Origin: Prorocentrum cordatum
Lineage: Eukaryota > Sar > Dinophyceae > Prorocentrales > Prorocentraceae
Reading direction: 5' to 3'
Length of the DNA stretch: 35,352 nucleotides
Assembly: GCA_963575745.1 (NCBI GenBank)
Contig: CAUYUJ010017627.1
Location: 842,972 to 878,323 of the forward strand
The notes below the pieces were generated by a model. It saw nothing but the letters and a program-made list of their open reading frames with translations, made no database searches and was not told the origin of the DNA. This document shows, piece after piece, positions 1 to 8,567 of the stretch. Position 1 is the first letter of the stretch, and each line of letters opens with the position of its first letter. The translations under genes were made by a program, and so were the position numbers.

Positions 1-892
1 CCAGGTCGCTGAGCACAGCGTGAAGGACGGCCCCGCTGAGGGGCCCTCCGATGGGGATCCCACAGAGCTGCTGGACGACCAAGCCACTGACCAGGAACAG
101 TCCCATGCTTAGAAAACCTTCCAGAGCCCTGCGGATGCTACTAGAATACCAAACTGTGCGATCCCACAATCGTCGGGTCGTCGTCCCCCCAAAGAATACA
201 TGTGATCGTTGTGTGCGCATGACCGTGATGCACCGCTGCTTGCCTTCTTTTTCACTCTCAGCAAGCTTGGCGAACAAGCGATCAAGACACTCGTGAATCT
301 TCTCTACAGCGATGGCCTCGTATGCCTGACCAGCATCACCCACCACGAGACCTGGACAGGTCATCGGCGCCTGGCAGCCCCTGCACAAGCATGGGCCCGA
401 CGACGGCGCAGACACAAGGTGAGAATACTGGTCCACAATGTTGGGCACAGCTGTGTCCAGAGAAGAGAACGACCACCCTGGGTTCATCTGGTTGGAGAGG
501 AAGGTAAACGCACGACTGATTGATCTATATAATGAGCGCGAAGGTAATCGAACGAAACTGCATATGTTCCGAAAACAGCTATGCGTGGGTTTGGTACACT
601 TATGGCGTCCTTGCTCAGGGGGAAGATGTCCACCGTCCCAACGCTTTAGCTTGACCGTAGGGTAGATGTAGGGGACGCGTTCAGCATAAAGTGGGCCTTC
701 ACCTTTGGCCCTGAGGGACTTCGGGATGGTATAATCGTACAATAGACGGCACCAGGCAACCACCGCAGCCTTGGATGTATCAACAACGCGCCATCTTTCA
801 GGGGCCTTAGCAATCATATGTAACCACCGAGCTAGATGGTAAAGTCCACTACTACGCCACATTGTGTTCGGGTCCTTGTCCTCAACCGTAAA
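1..892 (-). CDS. Reverse transcriptase domain, partial (runs off the left edge)
   Basis: The minus frame is open for all 297 codons from 892 to base 2, with no stop. It holds RT hallmarks in order. A motif A-like segment VVGDAGQAYEAI lies at 346-311 and supplies the first catalytic Asp (codon 337-335). A motif B-like segment QQLCGIPIGGPLSGAV lies at 73-26. The YxDD box (motif C) should come next but falls outside the window. Upstream, a Trp/Arg/Lys-rich stretch beginning near 862 (TMWRSSGLYHLARW) fits an RT N-terminal region, and Cys residues at 391-358 (CLCRGCQ, then C) could bind metal. The enzyme would copy the element RNA into DNA. There is no ATG needed at 892, because the frame continues from the linker across a TGA. 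Identification rests on motifs A and B together. Confidence 0.75.
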
Positions 893-1768
893 TCAGATGG
901 GGTCCTGGGCCTCAAAGGCCTTCGCTTCGAATTTCAGTCGGGCCTCTCCAAGGGCCTTCTGTCGTCGGTCGTCCAGGGATATGGGTTGGGATGGGCGGGG
1001 GCGTCGGGCACGATATTTAGGGTAAGTCGTTTTGTCGAGACCTTGGGGCGACCGCCGCCGACGACGCGATGTTTGGGTGTTATCACGCTGGGGTTGGGTC
1101 AGGGAGGGAGTAAGTAGGGGTATGCGTCCGTTCATATGTATGCGTTCCATGTCGTCACCTCGCGCAGCAAGGTGAAAATCATGCAGGGAGAGCTGGCCGA
1201 GAGCCTGATAGTCTTGCTGCCGAAACGTACGAGCCACCGTGCAAAAGCGCTTCCTGAGCGTAAGTTCAGGGCGCGCCAGGACGCGAACAGACTTGGCCGC
1301 CCATGTCGCCCAGGCCGGGCGTGAGGGTCTGGCCTGCTGCACGGCACGGGCAAGCCAACATTTGACAGGCGTCACCTCCGACTGGCGTGATACCTTCACA
1401 ACGCTGCTGACGGGAGCGGGAAGCTTAATGGAGTGGAGGTAGGACTTCAGGGACGAGAGCACTCTAACACGATCCATCCAAAACGGATACAGTGCTGTGA
1501 ACTCCCAGATGTTGAATAAAAAGTCCGTGCCGTGGGCCCGATTCTTGCATATCAGGTCCCACGGCATGTGCTGATAGTTCGTGGAAGCCCATTTGAGGAT
1601 CAAGATCGTGCTGCCTGAGCCCGTAATGTTAATCGGGCCCTGCCCCTGCTGTGCCTGCGCACGCTGCTGCATAATCACATCGCACAAGTCACCATATCTA
1701 TGCTGGAGAAGGTGTTGCCATCTATGACGTGCGGCTAAATACTGCGAAAAACCATGCGCTGTGAACAT
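893..1768 (-). CDS. Linker region between GIY-YIG-like domain and RT
   Basis: This 291-codon open frame is in the same frame as the downstream RT and ends at a TGA at 893-895. Its first half looks like folded protein (ARHRWQHLLQHRYGDL; then WASTNYQHMPWDLICKN). The second half turns basic, with an Arg/Pro-rich stretch near residues 230-265 that could bind nucleic acid. The frame is open back to a stop at 1787-1789, so the ATG at 1768 is only the first available Met and probably not a true start. No family is recognised. By position it is the connector domain of the retroelement polyprotein. Confidence 0.5.
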   Translation of the reverse strand: MFTAHGFSQYLAARHRWQHLLQHRYGDLCDVIMQQRAQAQQGQGPINITGSGSTILILKWASTNYQHMPWDLICKNRAHGTDFLFNIWEFTALYPFWMDRVRVLSSLKSYLHSIKLPAPVSSVVKVSRQSEVTPVKCWLARAVQQARPSRPAWATWAAKSVRVLARPELTLRKRFCTVARTFRQQDYQALGQLSLHDFHLAARGDDMERIHMNGRIPLLTPSLTQPQRDNTQTSRRRRRSPQGLDKTTYPKYRARRPRPSQPISLDDRRQKALGEARLKFEAKAFEAQDPI

Positions 1769-2664
1769 AATGTTTGTATACGCTTGTCATACCAATTTTG
1801 ATTAAGTGCGGTCTGTGCCTCCGATGTGTGTTCACATTTCCGTCGTGTCCTCCGATGTGTACGCGCGCGTGGGTGTAGCCGATGCCGTGCACGTAGGCGA
1901 CCGAGGTGAGGATTATTGAGGTTATTAGCCAGCGGGCGTGAGTATGCAATGTGTGCGCTCTCAAGTGCATGTACGTCCTTAGTAGGGGTAATGGCCAGGA
2001 AGAAGAATAAGAGCCAGGAAGTACATCCAGGTGCAAGTTGTACGTAGCGGCTTCTTTCCTTAGTTGGGGTCCCCAGGGCAACGCGCCACCGTAGGCCTCG
2101 AAGGTGTTCCCGAAAACGTCCAACGCCTCCAGAATACCCCGAAGATCTCCGAACGAGGGATCCCTGGCCGATGTACAAGCTCTCGGAGCCTAACTGGCAC
2201 ACGAAACTCGAAGAGACAGGGTTCCTATCCTTGGCCTGAGGCGTCGGCTTGGGGTCCTGGATACAACGAGCCTGCATATAGACAAACTGAAACAATTCGA
2301 GCGCCTCCGTGATGCTCGCCTCCCCAGGCCTTGAGAAGGCAGCCTGCTGGAGCGGTGTAAAACTATGACACAGGCGATGAGCACGCATGCGAGATTTCCG
2401 CCCACCTCGGAATATGGCACGAACGCGGCAAATGGAGATGCACGAGGTGACGGCCGCCAGCAAGACAGACACGTAAGAGCTTACCCCAGCAAGGGGGATA
2501 CACTTAAGCAAGTCCAACTGAACCACGCGCATAGCTTCCAGAAAGGTCGCCGACGGTTGCGCACACAAACACTGCCAGAGCCCAGCCGTGAAGACTGCTG
2601 CCGCCGTCGAAGCATATGGGGGGAACCTTTGAGATCTGAATGCACCGAAAGCTGGGCCGACCAC
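1735..2664 (-). CDS. GIY-YIG endonuclease-like domain of the retroelement
   Basis: In a 309-codon open frame, residues about 152-250 carry the GIY-YIG pattern in the expected order. LYIGQG (residues 163-168, about 2178-2161) corresponds to the YIG strand. GRFREHLRG (182-190) supplies the conserved Arg and His. HALESAHI (232-239, Glu near 1962) supplies the metal-binding Glu. SRPLANN (242-248) supplies the terminal Pro and Asn. The first GIY strand is not clear; FVCQLG just upstream is the nearest candidate. The family nicks DNA; in retroelements it makes the target cut that primes reverse transcription. Upstream is a Leu/Val-rich stretch (residues 50-82). The C-terminal 50 residues look like out-of-frame sequence. 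The start is uncertain because the protein appears to enter from another frame near 2665. Confidence 0.6.
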   Translation of the reverse strand: MVGPAFGAFRSQRFPPYASTAAAVFTAGLWQCLCAQPSATFLEAMRVVQLDLLKCIPLAGVSSYVSVLLAAVTSCISICRVRAIFRGGRKSRMRAHRLCHSFTPLQQAAFSRPGEASITEALELFQFVYMQARCIQDPKPTPQAKDRNPVSSSFVCQLGSESLYIGQGSLVRRSSGYSGGVGRFREHLRGLRWRVALGTPTKERSRYVQLAPGCTSWLLFFFLAITPTKDVHALESAHIAYSRPLANNLNNPHLGRLRARHRLHPRARTHRRTRRKCEHTSEAQTALNQNWYDKRIQTLCSQRMVFRSI

Positions 2665-3236
2665 CCAGTTAGCAAATCAAGTTCCCGAACAACTTTGACC
2701 AATATCTGAGAACCACCAAGCGTGTGAAGTGCCGACCGTTGCCGTAGGTGAACCTGAATGCGGTCGTCGCTGTCCGACTGCAGGGTGCCAGTAGCACAGG
2801 AAACGCGGAGCGCCAAGTCAGTGAGGACGAAGAGCCAGCGACCTTGTTTAGTTTTAGTTGTACGGCCGCAAGCCCAGAACACAGAGCAAGTAGTTGTAAA
2901 CACTGCATTGATGCACATCCAAACGATATGGCCACCAATTGAGAGAAGAAAGCAAGACGAGTATATCATAGCCCACCATAGGGCGAGAAATCTGTCACGG
3001 ATTATGGATGTTATGGATATTTGATATGGATTCTGACGCGGCGTCTCTACCACCTTCCATCGTCGTGATATCTCAGCCACGAGTGAAAAACTTCCAAGTA
3101 CATTGGAGTCTGCTGAAACCGCCAGTGAGTGAATTGAATCTCCTGGTGCGTCTCGAATAGTACCCGCGTCGTGTGATTGAAATCCCGATGTGTAGCCCAT
3201 GCAAATCGTTCGATCCCCGAGAAGCGATTTAGCCAT
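2481..3236 (-). CDS. Upstream part of the GIY-YIG/RT element, frame-shifted
   Basis: This 251-codon frame overlaps the GIY-YIG frame by 184 bases. Its middle reads as plausible protein (LALRVSCATGTLQSDSDD, then SQILVKVVRELDLLTG), after which sense-like sequence continues in the other frame (PAFGAFRSQRFPPYAS). I infer a single-base shift near 2665. Residues about 85-115 are hydrophobic and may be a chance run. No domain is recognised. Further upstream the minus frame 3047-3322 also reads as plausible protein but cannot be tied to the element. Confidence 0.35.
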   Translation of the reverse strand: MAKSLLGDRTICMGYTSGFQSHDAGTIRDAPGDSIHSLAVSADSNVLGSFSLVAEISRRWKVVETPRQNPYQISITSIIRDRFLALWWAMIYSSCFLLSIGGHIVWMCINAVFTTTCSVFWACGRTTKTKQGRWLFVLTDLALRVSCATGTLQSDSDDRIQVHLRQRSALHTLGGSQILVKVVRELDLLTGWSAQLSVHSDLKGSPHMLRRRQQSSRLGSGSVCVRNRRRPFWKLCAWFSWTCLSVSPLLG

Positions 3237-3964
3237 CGAGAATCTGAAGTGAGAAAGCCACCGATGCGTAAAGCCAACTCGCGATCCACGAATACTCGAT
3301 CACGTGCGTGCTGCATGTCCACAATGAAGGGTATGAAGGGTATGAATCACGTAGACCAGGGTGCGGTACACACAGCCGTCAGACGGTAAGTGCTCCACTC
3401 TCCCTGGATCACACAAGTGATGAGAAGTTAACCAAACTTGTTTGAGTCCCACTTTGAGTCCCCGTGGAGGCCCTCGTAGGTCAGGATCTCTGCGAGTGTT
3501 CAAGAGTATCCTTTTGCTCAGCACAAGCGGGCACCGATCAACCGAGCGGGAGCCTGTACGTATATGCGCCGACAAGCCGGCTTGAGCGAGCTCCTAAACC
3601 ACCGCTCGGAGGTCTGATACTGAAATGTCTGTGGTGTGAGAAGCGGCAATCAAGCAAATGACACTGATAAGAACAGATACTACTAGCCTGTTGCTTTTAG
3701 GCCTTGGGAGCGGGAACGAGACGAGGCAGGAGAAACGAACGAAACGAGGGGAAGAGAGAGGAACACAAACCGTATCAGGCCGTTGGGCTGCTATGTACTG
3801 AGCTCGACCGTCATGCGGATTTCCCTACACTTACACGAGTTCAAACAATATACAACCGAGCAAATCGCATTCTGAAGCGCTACGCTCACAAGTGTGTGTG
3901 CAGGGCAAAGACACGTCGGAACTCTAGGAGAATTGTAAACGAGTCCAATAATATGTTGAAAGAA
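3237..3964. other. Stretch without a recognisable gene
   Basis: Only short frames occur on either strand, none with a recognisable motif. The minus frame 3300-3575 and plus frame 3464-3661 are the longest. The base composition is more balanced than in the flanking GC-rich sequence. A tiny direct repeat, ATGAAGGGT/ATGAAGGGT, sits at 3324-3341. I see no RNA gene or element end here. Confidence 0.4.
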
Positions 3965-4007
3965 GCACACACACAAACACACACACACGCACGCACACAC
4001 ACGCACG

Positions 4008-4093
<86 letters not shown>

Positions 4094-4109
4094 CACGCAC
4101 ACACACGCG
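3965..4109. repeat. (CA)n microsatellite
   Basis: A run of about 145 bases of CA dinucleotides is broken by a few CAAACA and CACG variants near both ends. The centre (about 4010-4086) is a pure CA run. Translation in either strand gives His-Thr or Cys-Val runs that are not genes. Confidence 0.97.
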
Positions 4110-4175
4110 CGCGGCACCCACAAGGCGAGAGGAAACGAGAGGGGGGCTGGAGGCGGGAGAAGGTAGATATATATA
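4110..4175 (+). repeat. Tail cassette shared with 8562-8617
   Basis: Directly after the CA run, GCGGCACCCACAAGGCGAG, then AGG and a purine-rich stretch, reappears almost unchanged after the CA run at 8490-8566. The shared segment is roughly 55 bases and ends in GGCGGGAGAAGG. A CA microsatellite with the same unique flank at two places indicates a dispersed repeat that carries its microsatellite with it. Confidence 0.75.
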
Positions 4176-4404
4176 TAGAGCGGCATTGGGGGGCTGGGCA
4201 GCGCATTCGGCCGCAAGGATGGGCCCCCGCCGTCGCCGCTCAGAGCGGCACCTTCATTGTGATCACAACGCCACGCACGCCGATCACCTTGCCGAACGAG
4301 GCGTAGTCGTGTCGGCCATCCATATTCACGAACTCGTAGTCAGAGCCCTGCCCACCATGTAGCCAGCTCGTCCTCCGTGACTCCCGCTGGTGGCATGCCC
4401 GTCT

Positions 4405-5340
4405 TCACCATAGCTCCCACTGGGGGCAGCGCTCTGAAGGTGCTGTCCTTGGTGTTGCTCGGCTGCTTCTGCTCCTCTGGGGGTGCTCCTCGGCCTTCGC
4501 GTCGGTCAAGGGCCCCTGCTCGACGTGCGGTGTGATATTCGCCTGGTTGTTGTCGTGGCGCATGCTGATCTTCGGGTACTTCACTTTGTTGAGGTCGGTC
4601 GCCACACTGAACTGGTCCTCGAACGTCCCGCGCTCTGTGAGAATGCTCTTGGTGTTGGCGCCCATGTCCTCGGAGCAGAGGGTCGGATTAAGCGAGTGGC
4701 CCTTGCCCGCCTCTGTGCGCTTGACCGCGTAGATCTTCCTGCAGGCTCGGAGCGCCTTGGTCAGCTTGGTCTGAGGCGGCGTCGGGTACGAGCTGTAGAC
4801 CGCGGAAACGTCCCAGGCGATCTGTTGAGAGTAGACCAGACCTTGCTTGATCGTCACCGTGAGCAGCTTCTTCAGCCTGGGGTCGCACTTGGTCTGGTAG
4901 GCTTCTCCTCCTCGTCGTTGGCGTCGTATGATTGCGCGACGCCACTGGGGCCAGCAGCCGCGAGCGTGAGGTGGAGATGACCTCGGCCTGGACTTGCACT
5001 GAAGCTGCCTGTAGGAGCGGCGCCAGAAGGGGGGCGGCATGTGGAGTATGCGCAAGCCGAGGACCTTGGGCTTGCCGTTCTTCTTGTCGAGGGTGCGGCT
5101 CTGGCTGTGGTGGGCATGGGGTGGTGCGAAGCCGACGCGGCACGCGTGGTTGAGGACTGACTCGAAGCTCTCCAGCGCGAGGGGTGCCTCAGCGAGCTCG
5201 TCATCGTAGCCCGCGCCAGTCGGCTTCGGCTTCTGCTTGGTGCTGTAGATGGGCTGGAAGGTCATCTGGAAATTCTCTGCGGGCAATGGCCAGTCTGGCG
5301 CTGAAGCACGCTTCTTGAGGTACCTGAGCCGCTTGGTGAC
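4405..5340 (-). CDS. Open segment of the unknown minus-strand gene (C-terminal half)
   Basis: The frame is open from just after a TAA near 5344 down to a TGA at 4405-4407. It reads GVTKRLRYLKKRASAPDWP, then a Lys/Pro-rich linker, then KKNGKPKVLGLRILHM, and later KLLTVTIKQGLVYSQQ. The last 40 residues become low-complexity, and the sense path leaves this frame: the final C-terminus (DYEFVNMDGRHDYASFGKV) lies in another frame at 4330-4250. No domain is recognised. The NGKPKVLGLRI block resembles loosely the first strand of some RT palms, but no other RT motif follows. Confidence 0.4.
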   Translation of the reverse strand, partial: VTKRLRYLKKRASAPDWPLPAENFQMTFQPIYSTKQKPKPTGAGYDDELAEAPLALESFESVLNHACRVGFAPPHAHHSQSRTLDKKNGKPKVLGLRILHMPPPFWRRSYRQLQCKSRPRSSPPHARGCWPQWRRAIIRRQRRGGEAYQTKCDPRLKKLLTVTIKQGLVYSQQIAWDVSAVYSSYPTPPQTKLTKALRACRKIYAVKRTEAGKGHSLNPTLCSEDMGANTKSILTERGTFEDQFSVATDLNKVKYPKISMRHDNNQANITPHVEQGPLTDAKAEEHPQRSRSSRATPRTAPSERCPQWELW

Positions 5341-5444
5341 GCCTTAGAGTGCTCGCAGGTGTTGTCGTCGTGCTTCGTGTTGGCGTGTCTGCTTCTCGAG
5401 GAGACGTGCGAGGACCTCGATCTGGTACTCGGTCTCGTAGTTGG

Positions 5445-6214
5445 TCAGTCCCGATGCGCTCCTCTCTGAGCTTGGGGCGCGCCTGGAATAGCCGCAGACG
5501 TTCCTTCATGAGCTGGTAGTGTAGGTCGAGCTTGGGCTTCTGTCTCGAAGAGGGGGTTGGCTGCCTCCTTCATATTGTTCACGATGAGCTCCCCGTGTTC
5601 GTCCGCTGCGCGGATCCCGAGCAACTGCTGCAGCTTGTCCTGGTGCTTGCCGAAGTTGAACTCCTGCGCGCCTTCGAACTCCTTGCGGTATTTGCCCTTC
5701 TGCAGGGCCAGGGCCGCCTTGTCGTAGTCCCAGGCGGTCCTCTTGAGAACGGTGACCACATTCGGGAATATGTCGTTGGCGGCTGCATTCTGGAGGACAG
5801 GGTCGCGCGGCGCGTTGTCATTTATGAGTTGAGGTGCCTTGGCCGTTCGCCTCCGGACTCTGCAAGAAGTAGTGTGGGAGCATAGGCCGTGGGGCAATGC
5901 GGTGTAGTCGGGGCGTGTGGCCTGTCCATGGGCTCCGATGAACAGGGGCCCCGCGTCCCAGAACATGTTCAGGATGCACCTGCCGTGCGCGTCGGGCACG
6001 AGGTGGAAGGCACCGGCGGTCTCTCCATGTACTCCTGTAGGGCCTGCGTCGCCGCTCGCGTAGCTGGGCGAGTCGGGAAGCAATCCTTCCTGGCCGTCGT
6101 GGTCGTTCAGGTCTGGGCCGATGATCGGCGTGCTCCAGGTGGGCGTCGCGTTCTGGGTCTGGTAGATCCGCTTGAGCTTCTCGTTGATCTTCTTGGTTCG
6201 AGCGTTGTGATGCT
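5445..6214 (-). CDS. Best-preserved segment of the unknown minus-strand gene
   Basis: This is the longest clean stretch of the broken gene, about 255 codons in one frame. It starts near KHHNARTKKINEKLKRIY, passes an acidic linker (GPDLNDHDGQEGLLPDSP), a compact block HGRCILNMFWDAGPLFIGAH, and a Lys/Gln/Glu-rich helical block (DYDKAALALQKGKYRK; QDKLQQLLGIRAADEHGE). After FETEAQ the sense path moves to another frame (PKLDLHYQLMKERLRL). There is no signal peptide or membrane helix. The function is unknown. Confidence 0.45.
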
Positions 6215-6744
6215 TGGCGGGCCCTGACCGTGGTGGTAGCGACGCAGCAATGAAATTCGAGTCGAGTCCTCCGCGACGAGGGCGAACTGCTCCAGCGCGC
6301 CCTTGAATGCTCGGTGGGGGGGGGGCGGGGGAGCGCGGTCACACACTTGATGCAGTAGCGGTTGCTGATGGTGTTGGCCACGCCCTCGTGATTGTTGGTG
6401 AAGGAGCCGCTGCCGTAGCCCCTCGTGACGATGCGGTGCTAGGTCTGGAGCTGGTCGGCGGGGCGGGCTGCGCGCTGCCGCCAACGAGTGGCTGGTAACG
6501 TGATGACGTCGCCTGCGCTGAACTGTCTCGACCTCTCCAAGCTTCTCGGTGCCGCACCCGTGCTGAGCGGGTTGTACACTCCCCAGCTCGGGAATGTCAT
6601 CCAGAAGATCGCGAGAGATGAAATATGGATGGCCAGCCGCGCTGGCATGGCATGAAGGGTGCCCTGGGGGCGGAAGCTGCTCTGCGTGGGGTGCCTGCTG
6701 GGCCGCGACAAATGGGGCTAGCGCAGGAGACGGCGGCTTAGGCG

Positions 6745-6805
6745 GGAGAAGGAGGAGGAGGAGGAGGGACGCGACCACAGTGCTCTTTCCAAAACGAATG
6801 GCCAG
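6745..6805 (+). repeat. R tail copy (purine tract plus GGGACGCGACCACAG)
   Basis: A GGAGGAGG tract is followed by GGGACGCGACCACAGTGCTC and, after a few bases, CCAAAACGAATGGCC. Nearly the same tract-plus-sequence occurs at 8612-8695, and related versions lie inverted near 34068-33985 and 33385-33295. This is one member of a dispersed family that always sits after a purine-rich run. Confidence 0.75.
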
Positions 6806-6955
6806 CCAAGGAGGGCTCGGACATTCCCCTGGCAACGTACCCAACCCCTGCGCAATGCGGGGTATGAGTAGATTGGGAAACGTTGTGCGGAGGTGATGGC
6901 GTTACATGGGCGCATATACTTCCTTCTGCGAGCGGCATTCGTGAGGCTCGCAGCC
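6806..6955 (+). repeat. F head copy preceding the 101-bp array
   Basis: This roughly 150-base segment, with core CCCTGGCAACGTACCCAACC and later GGGAAACGTT, is found again in inverted orientation at about 33905-33790, also directly next to a 101-bp array. The match extends through the CTTCTGCGAGCGGCATTCGT block to the first partial unit. A more diverged version flanks the 77-bp array at 35110-35030. I treat it as the left end of a modular repeat element. Confidence 0.75.
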
Positions 6956-8455
6956 ACCCAAAGATTGCGATGTCTCGCTCAGATCTGCCTGGTGCTTCGC
7001 TCCGCTGAACCCGCCACCAGCCTTCGAACGTTGTGGCGGTTTCGCAGATCGCAGCCCCCCAAGGACGGCGAGGCCCCGCTCAGATCCGCGCGGTGCTTCA
7101 GTCCGCAGGACCCACCAGCAGCCCTCGAACGTGGCGACAGTTTCGCATATCGCAGCCCCCCAGGGACGGCGAGGTCTCGCTCAGATCTGCGCGGTGCCTC
7201 ACTCCGCTGGACCCACCAGCAGCCCTCGAAAGTGGCGACAGTGTCGCAGATCGCAGCCCCCCAGGGACGGCGACCTCTCGCTCAGATCTGCGCGGTGCTT
7301 CACCCCGCTGGACCCGCCATCAACCTTCGAAAGTGGTTGCAGTTCCGCAGATCGCTACGCTGCCCCCCAACGCAGCCCTCGAAAGTGGCGACGGTCTCGC
7401 AGATCGCACCCCCCCAAGGACGGCGAGGTCTCGCTCAGATCTGCGCGGTGCCTCGCTCCGCTGAACCCGCCACCAGCCTTCGAACTTTGTGGCGGTTTCG
7501 CAGATCGCAGCCCCCCAGGCACGGCGAGGTTTCGTTCAGATTTGCGCGGTGCCTCACTGCGCAGGACCCACCAGCAGCCCTCGAAAGTGGCGATTGTTTC
7601 GCAGATCGCACTCCCCCAGGGACGGCGAGGTCTCGCTCAGATTTGCGCGGTGCTTCATTCCGTTGGACCCACCAGCAGCCTTCGAAAGTGGTGACAGTGT
7701 CGCGGATCGCAGCTTCCCAGACACGGCGAGGTTTCGCTCAGATGTGCGCGGTGCCTCACTCCGCAGGACCCACCAGCAGCCCCCGAAAGCGGCGACAGTT
7801 TCGCAGATCGCAGCCCCCCCGAGGACGGCGAGGTCTCGCTCAGATCTGCGCGGTGTTTCACTCCTCGAAAGTGGCGACAGTTTCGCAGATCGCAGCCCCC
7901 CCAGGGACGGCGAGGTCTCGCTCAGATCTGCACGGTGCCTCACTCCGCAGGACACACCAGCAGCCCTCGAAAGTGGCGACAGTTTCGCCGATCGTAGCCC
8001 CCCAGGGACGGCGAGGTCTCGCTCAGATCTGCGCGGTGCTTCACTCCGCTGGACCCACCAGCAGCCATCGAAAGTGGCGACAGTTTCGCCGATCGCAGCC
8101 CCCCAGGGACGGCGAAGCTCAGATCAGCGCGGTGCCTCACTCCGCAGGACCCACCAGCAGCCCTCGAAAGTGGCGACAGTTTCGCAGATCGCAGCCCCCC
8201 AGGGACGGCGACCTCTCGCTCAGATCTGCGCGGTGCTTCACGCAGTCCCCCAGGGACGGCGAGGTCTCGCTCAGATCTGCGCGGTGCCTCACTCCGCTGG
8301 ACCCACCAGCAGCCCTCGAAAGTGGCAACAGTGTCGCAGATCGCAGCCCCCCAGTGACGGCGAGGTTTCGCTCAGATCTGCGCGGTGCCCCACTCCGCAG
8401 GACCCACCAGCAGCCCTCGAAAGTGGCGACAGTGTCGCAGATCGCAGCACCCCAT
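6956..8455 (+). repeat. 101-bp tandem minisatellite, about fifteen copies
   Basis: The anchor GGACGGCGAGGTCTCGCTC recurs at about 7063, 7164, 7265, 7418, 7519, 7620, 7721, 7823, 7905, 8006, 8107, 8205, 8253 and 8355, giving a 101-base period with one 1.5-unit step and two short units. Each unit also contains CGCAGATC and GATCTGCG, an 8-base inverted pair, and GCGAGGTCTCGC, a small hairpin. The unit has almost no stop codons on the plus strand, so a 626-codon frame (6893-8773) and long frames in the other two phases run through it. Because 101 is not a multiple of three, every frame reads all unit phases. I regard those frames as a consequence of the repeat, not as demonstrated genes. Confidence 0.95.
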
Positions 8456-8489
8456 GCAAGATGCACACACGAGGTACCGCATGCAAGAT

Positions 8490-8505
8490 GCACACGCACA
8501 CACAC

Positions 8506-8566
<61 letters not shown>
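8490..8566. repeat. (CA)n microsatellite
   Basis: About 75 bases of CA repeat with two CG interruptions near the start. It lies between the 101-bp array and the purine tract. A duplicated ATGCAAGATGCACAC motif at 8454-8494 leads into it. Confidence 0.95.

Positions 8567-8567
<1 letters not shown>

Larger units (their letters stand above)
1..3236 (-). mobile_element. Decayed retroelement with GIY-YIG-like and RT domains, cut by the window edge
   Basis: Read on the minus strand, four protein-like blocks follow one another: an upstream region (3236 to about 2665), a GIY-YIG endonuclease-like domain (about 2211-1915), a linker (1768-896) and a reverse transcriptase (892-1). The reading frame changes near 2665 and again between 1915 and 1787, and one TGA at 893-895 separates linker from RT, so the copy is decayed or contains unrecognised introns. 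GIY-YIG before RT is the domain order described for permuted Penelope-like elements (Naiad/Chlamys type), but RT motif A here does not resemble the usual Penelope motif. Lineage is therefore left open. The left end lies outside the window, and I found no terminal repeats. Confidence 0.7.
4235..6650 (-). pseudogene. Broken gene of unknown family, minus strand
   Basis: Read leftward from about 6650 to the stop near 4248, a series of sense-like blocks in changing frames makes one protein-like path: YFISRDLLDDIPELG; SFTNNHEGVANTISNRYCIK; FKGALEQFALVAEDST; RTKKINEKLKRIYQTQN; MFWDAGPLFIGAHGQ; FEGAQEFNFGKHQDKL; YQLMKERLRLFQAR; IEVLARLLEKQTRQ; LRYLKKRASAPDWPLP; and a C-terminus ending in GVRGVVITMKVPL. 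At least five frame changes and two in-frame stops (TAG near 6440, TAA near 5344) interrupt it. Codon third positions are rich in C and G, and the opposite strand gives Leu/Val/Arg-rich shadow frames, both supporting minus-strand coding. I do not recognise the family. It could be a decayed host gene, a retroelement-borne gene, or a gene with introns I cannot place. Confidence 0.55.

Noticed and set aside
3704-4306. His-Thr, Cys-Val and similar frames over CA microsatellites here and at 8.5 and 32.4 kb
   Set aside because: Pure dinucleotide translation artefacts.
4483-4980. 165-codon plus frame rich in Leu, Val and Arg
   Set aside because: It is the antisense shadow of the more protein-like minus-strand segment.
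6956-8455. CRISPR array
   Set aside because: Repeats are about 101 bp with no short-repeat and unique-spacer structure, and the context is eukaryotic.
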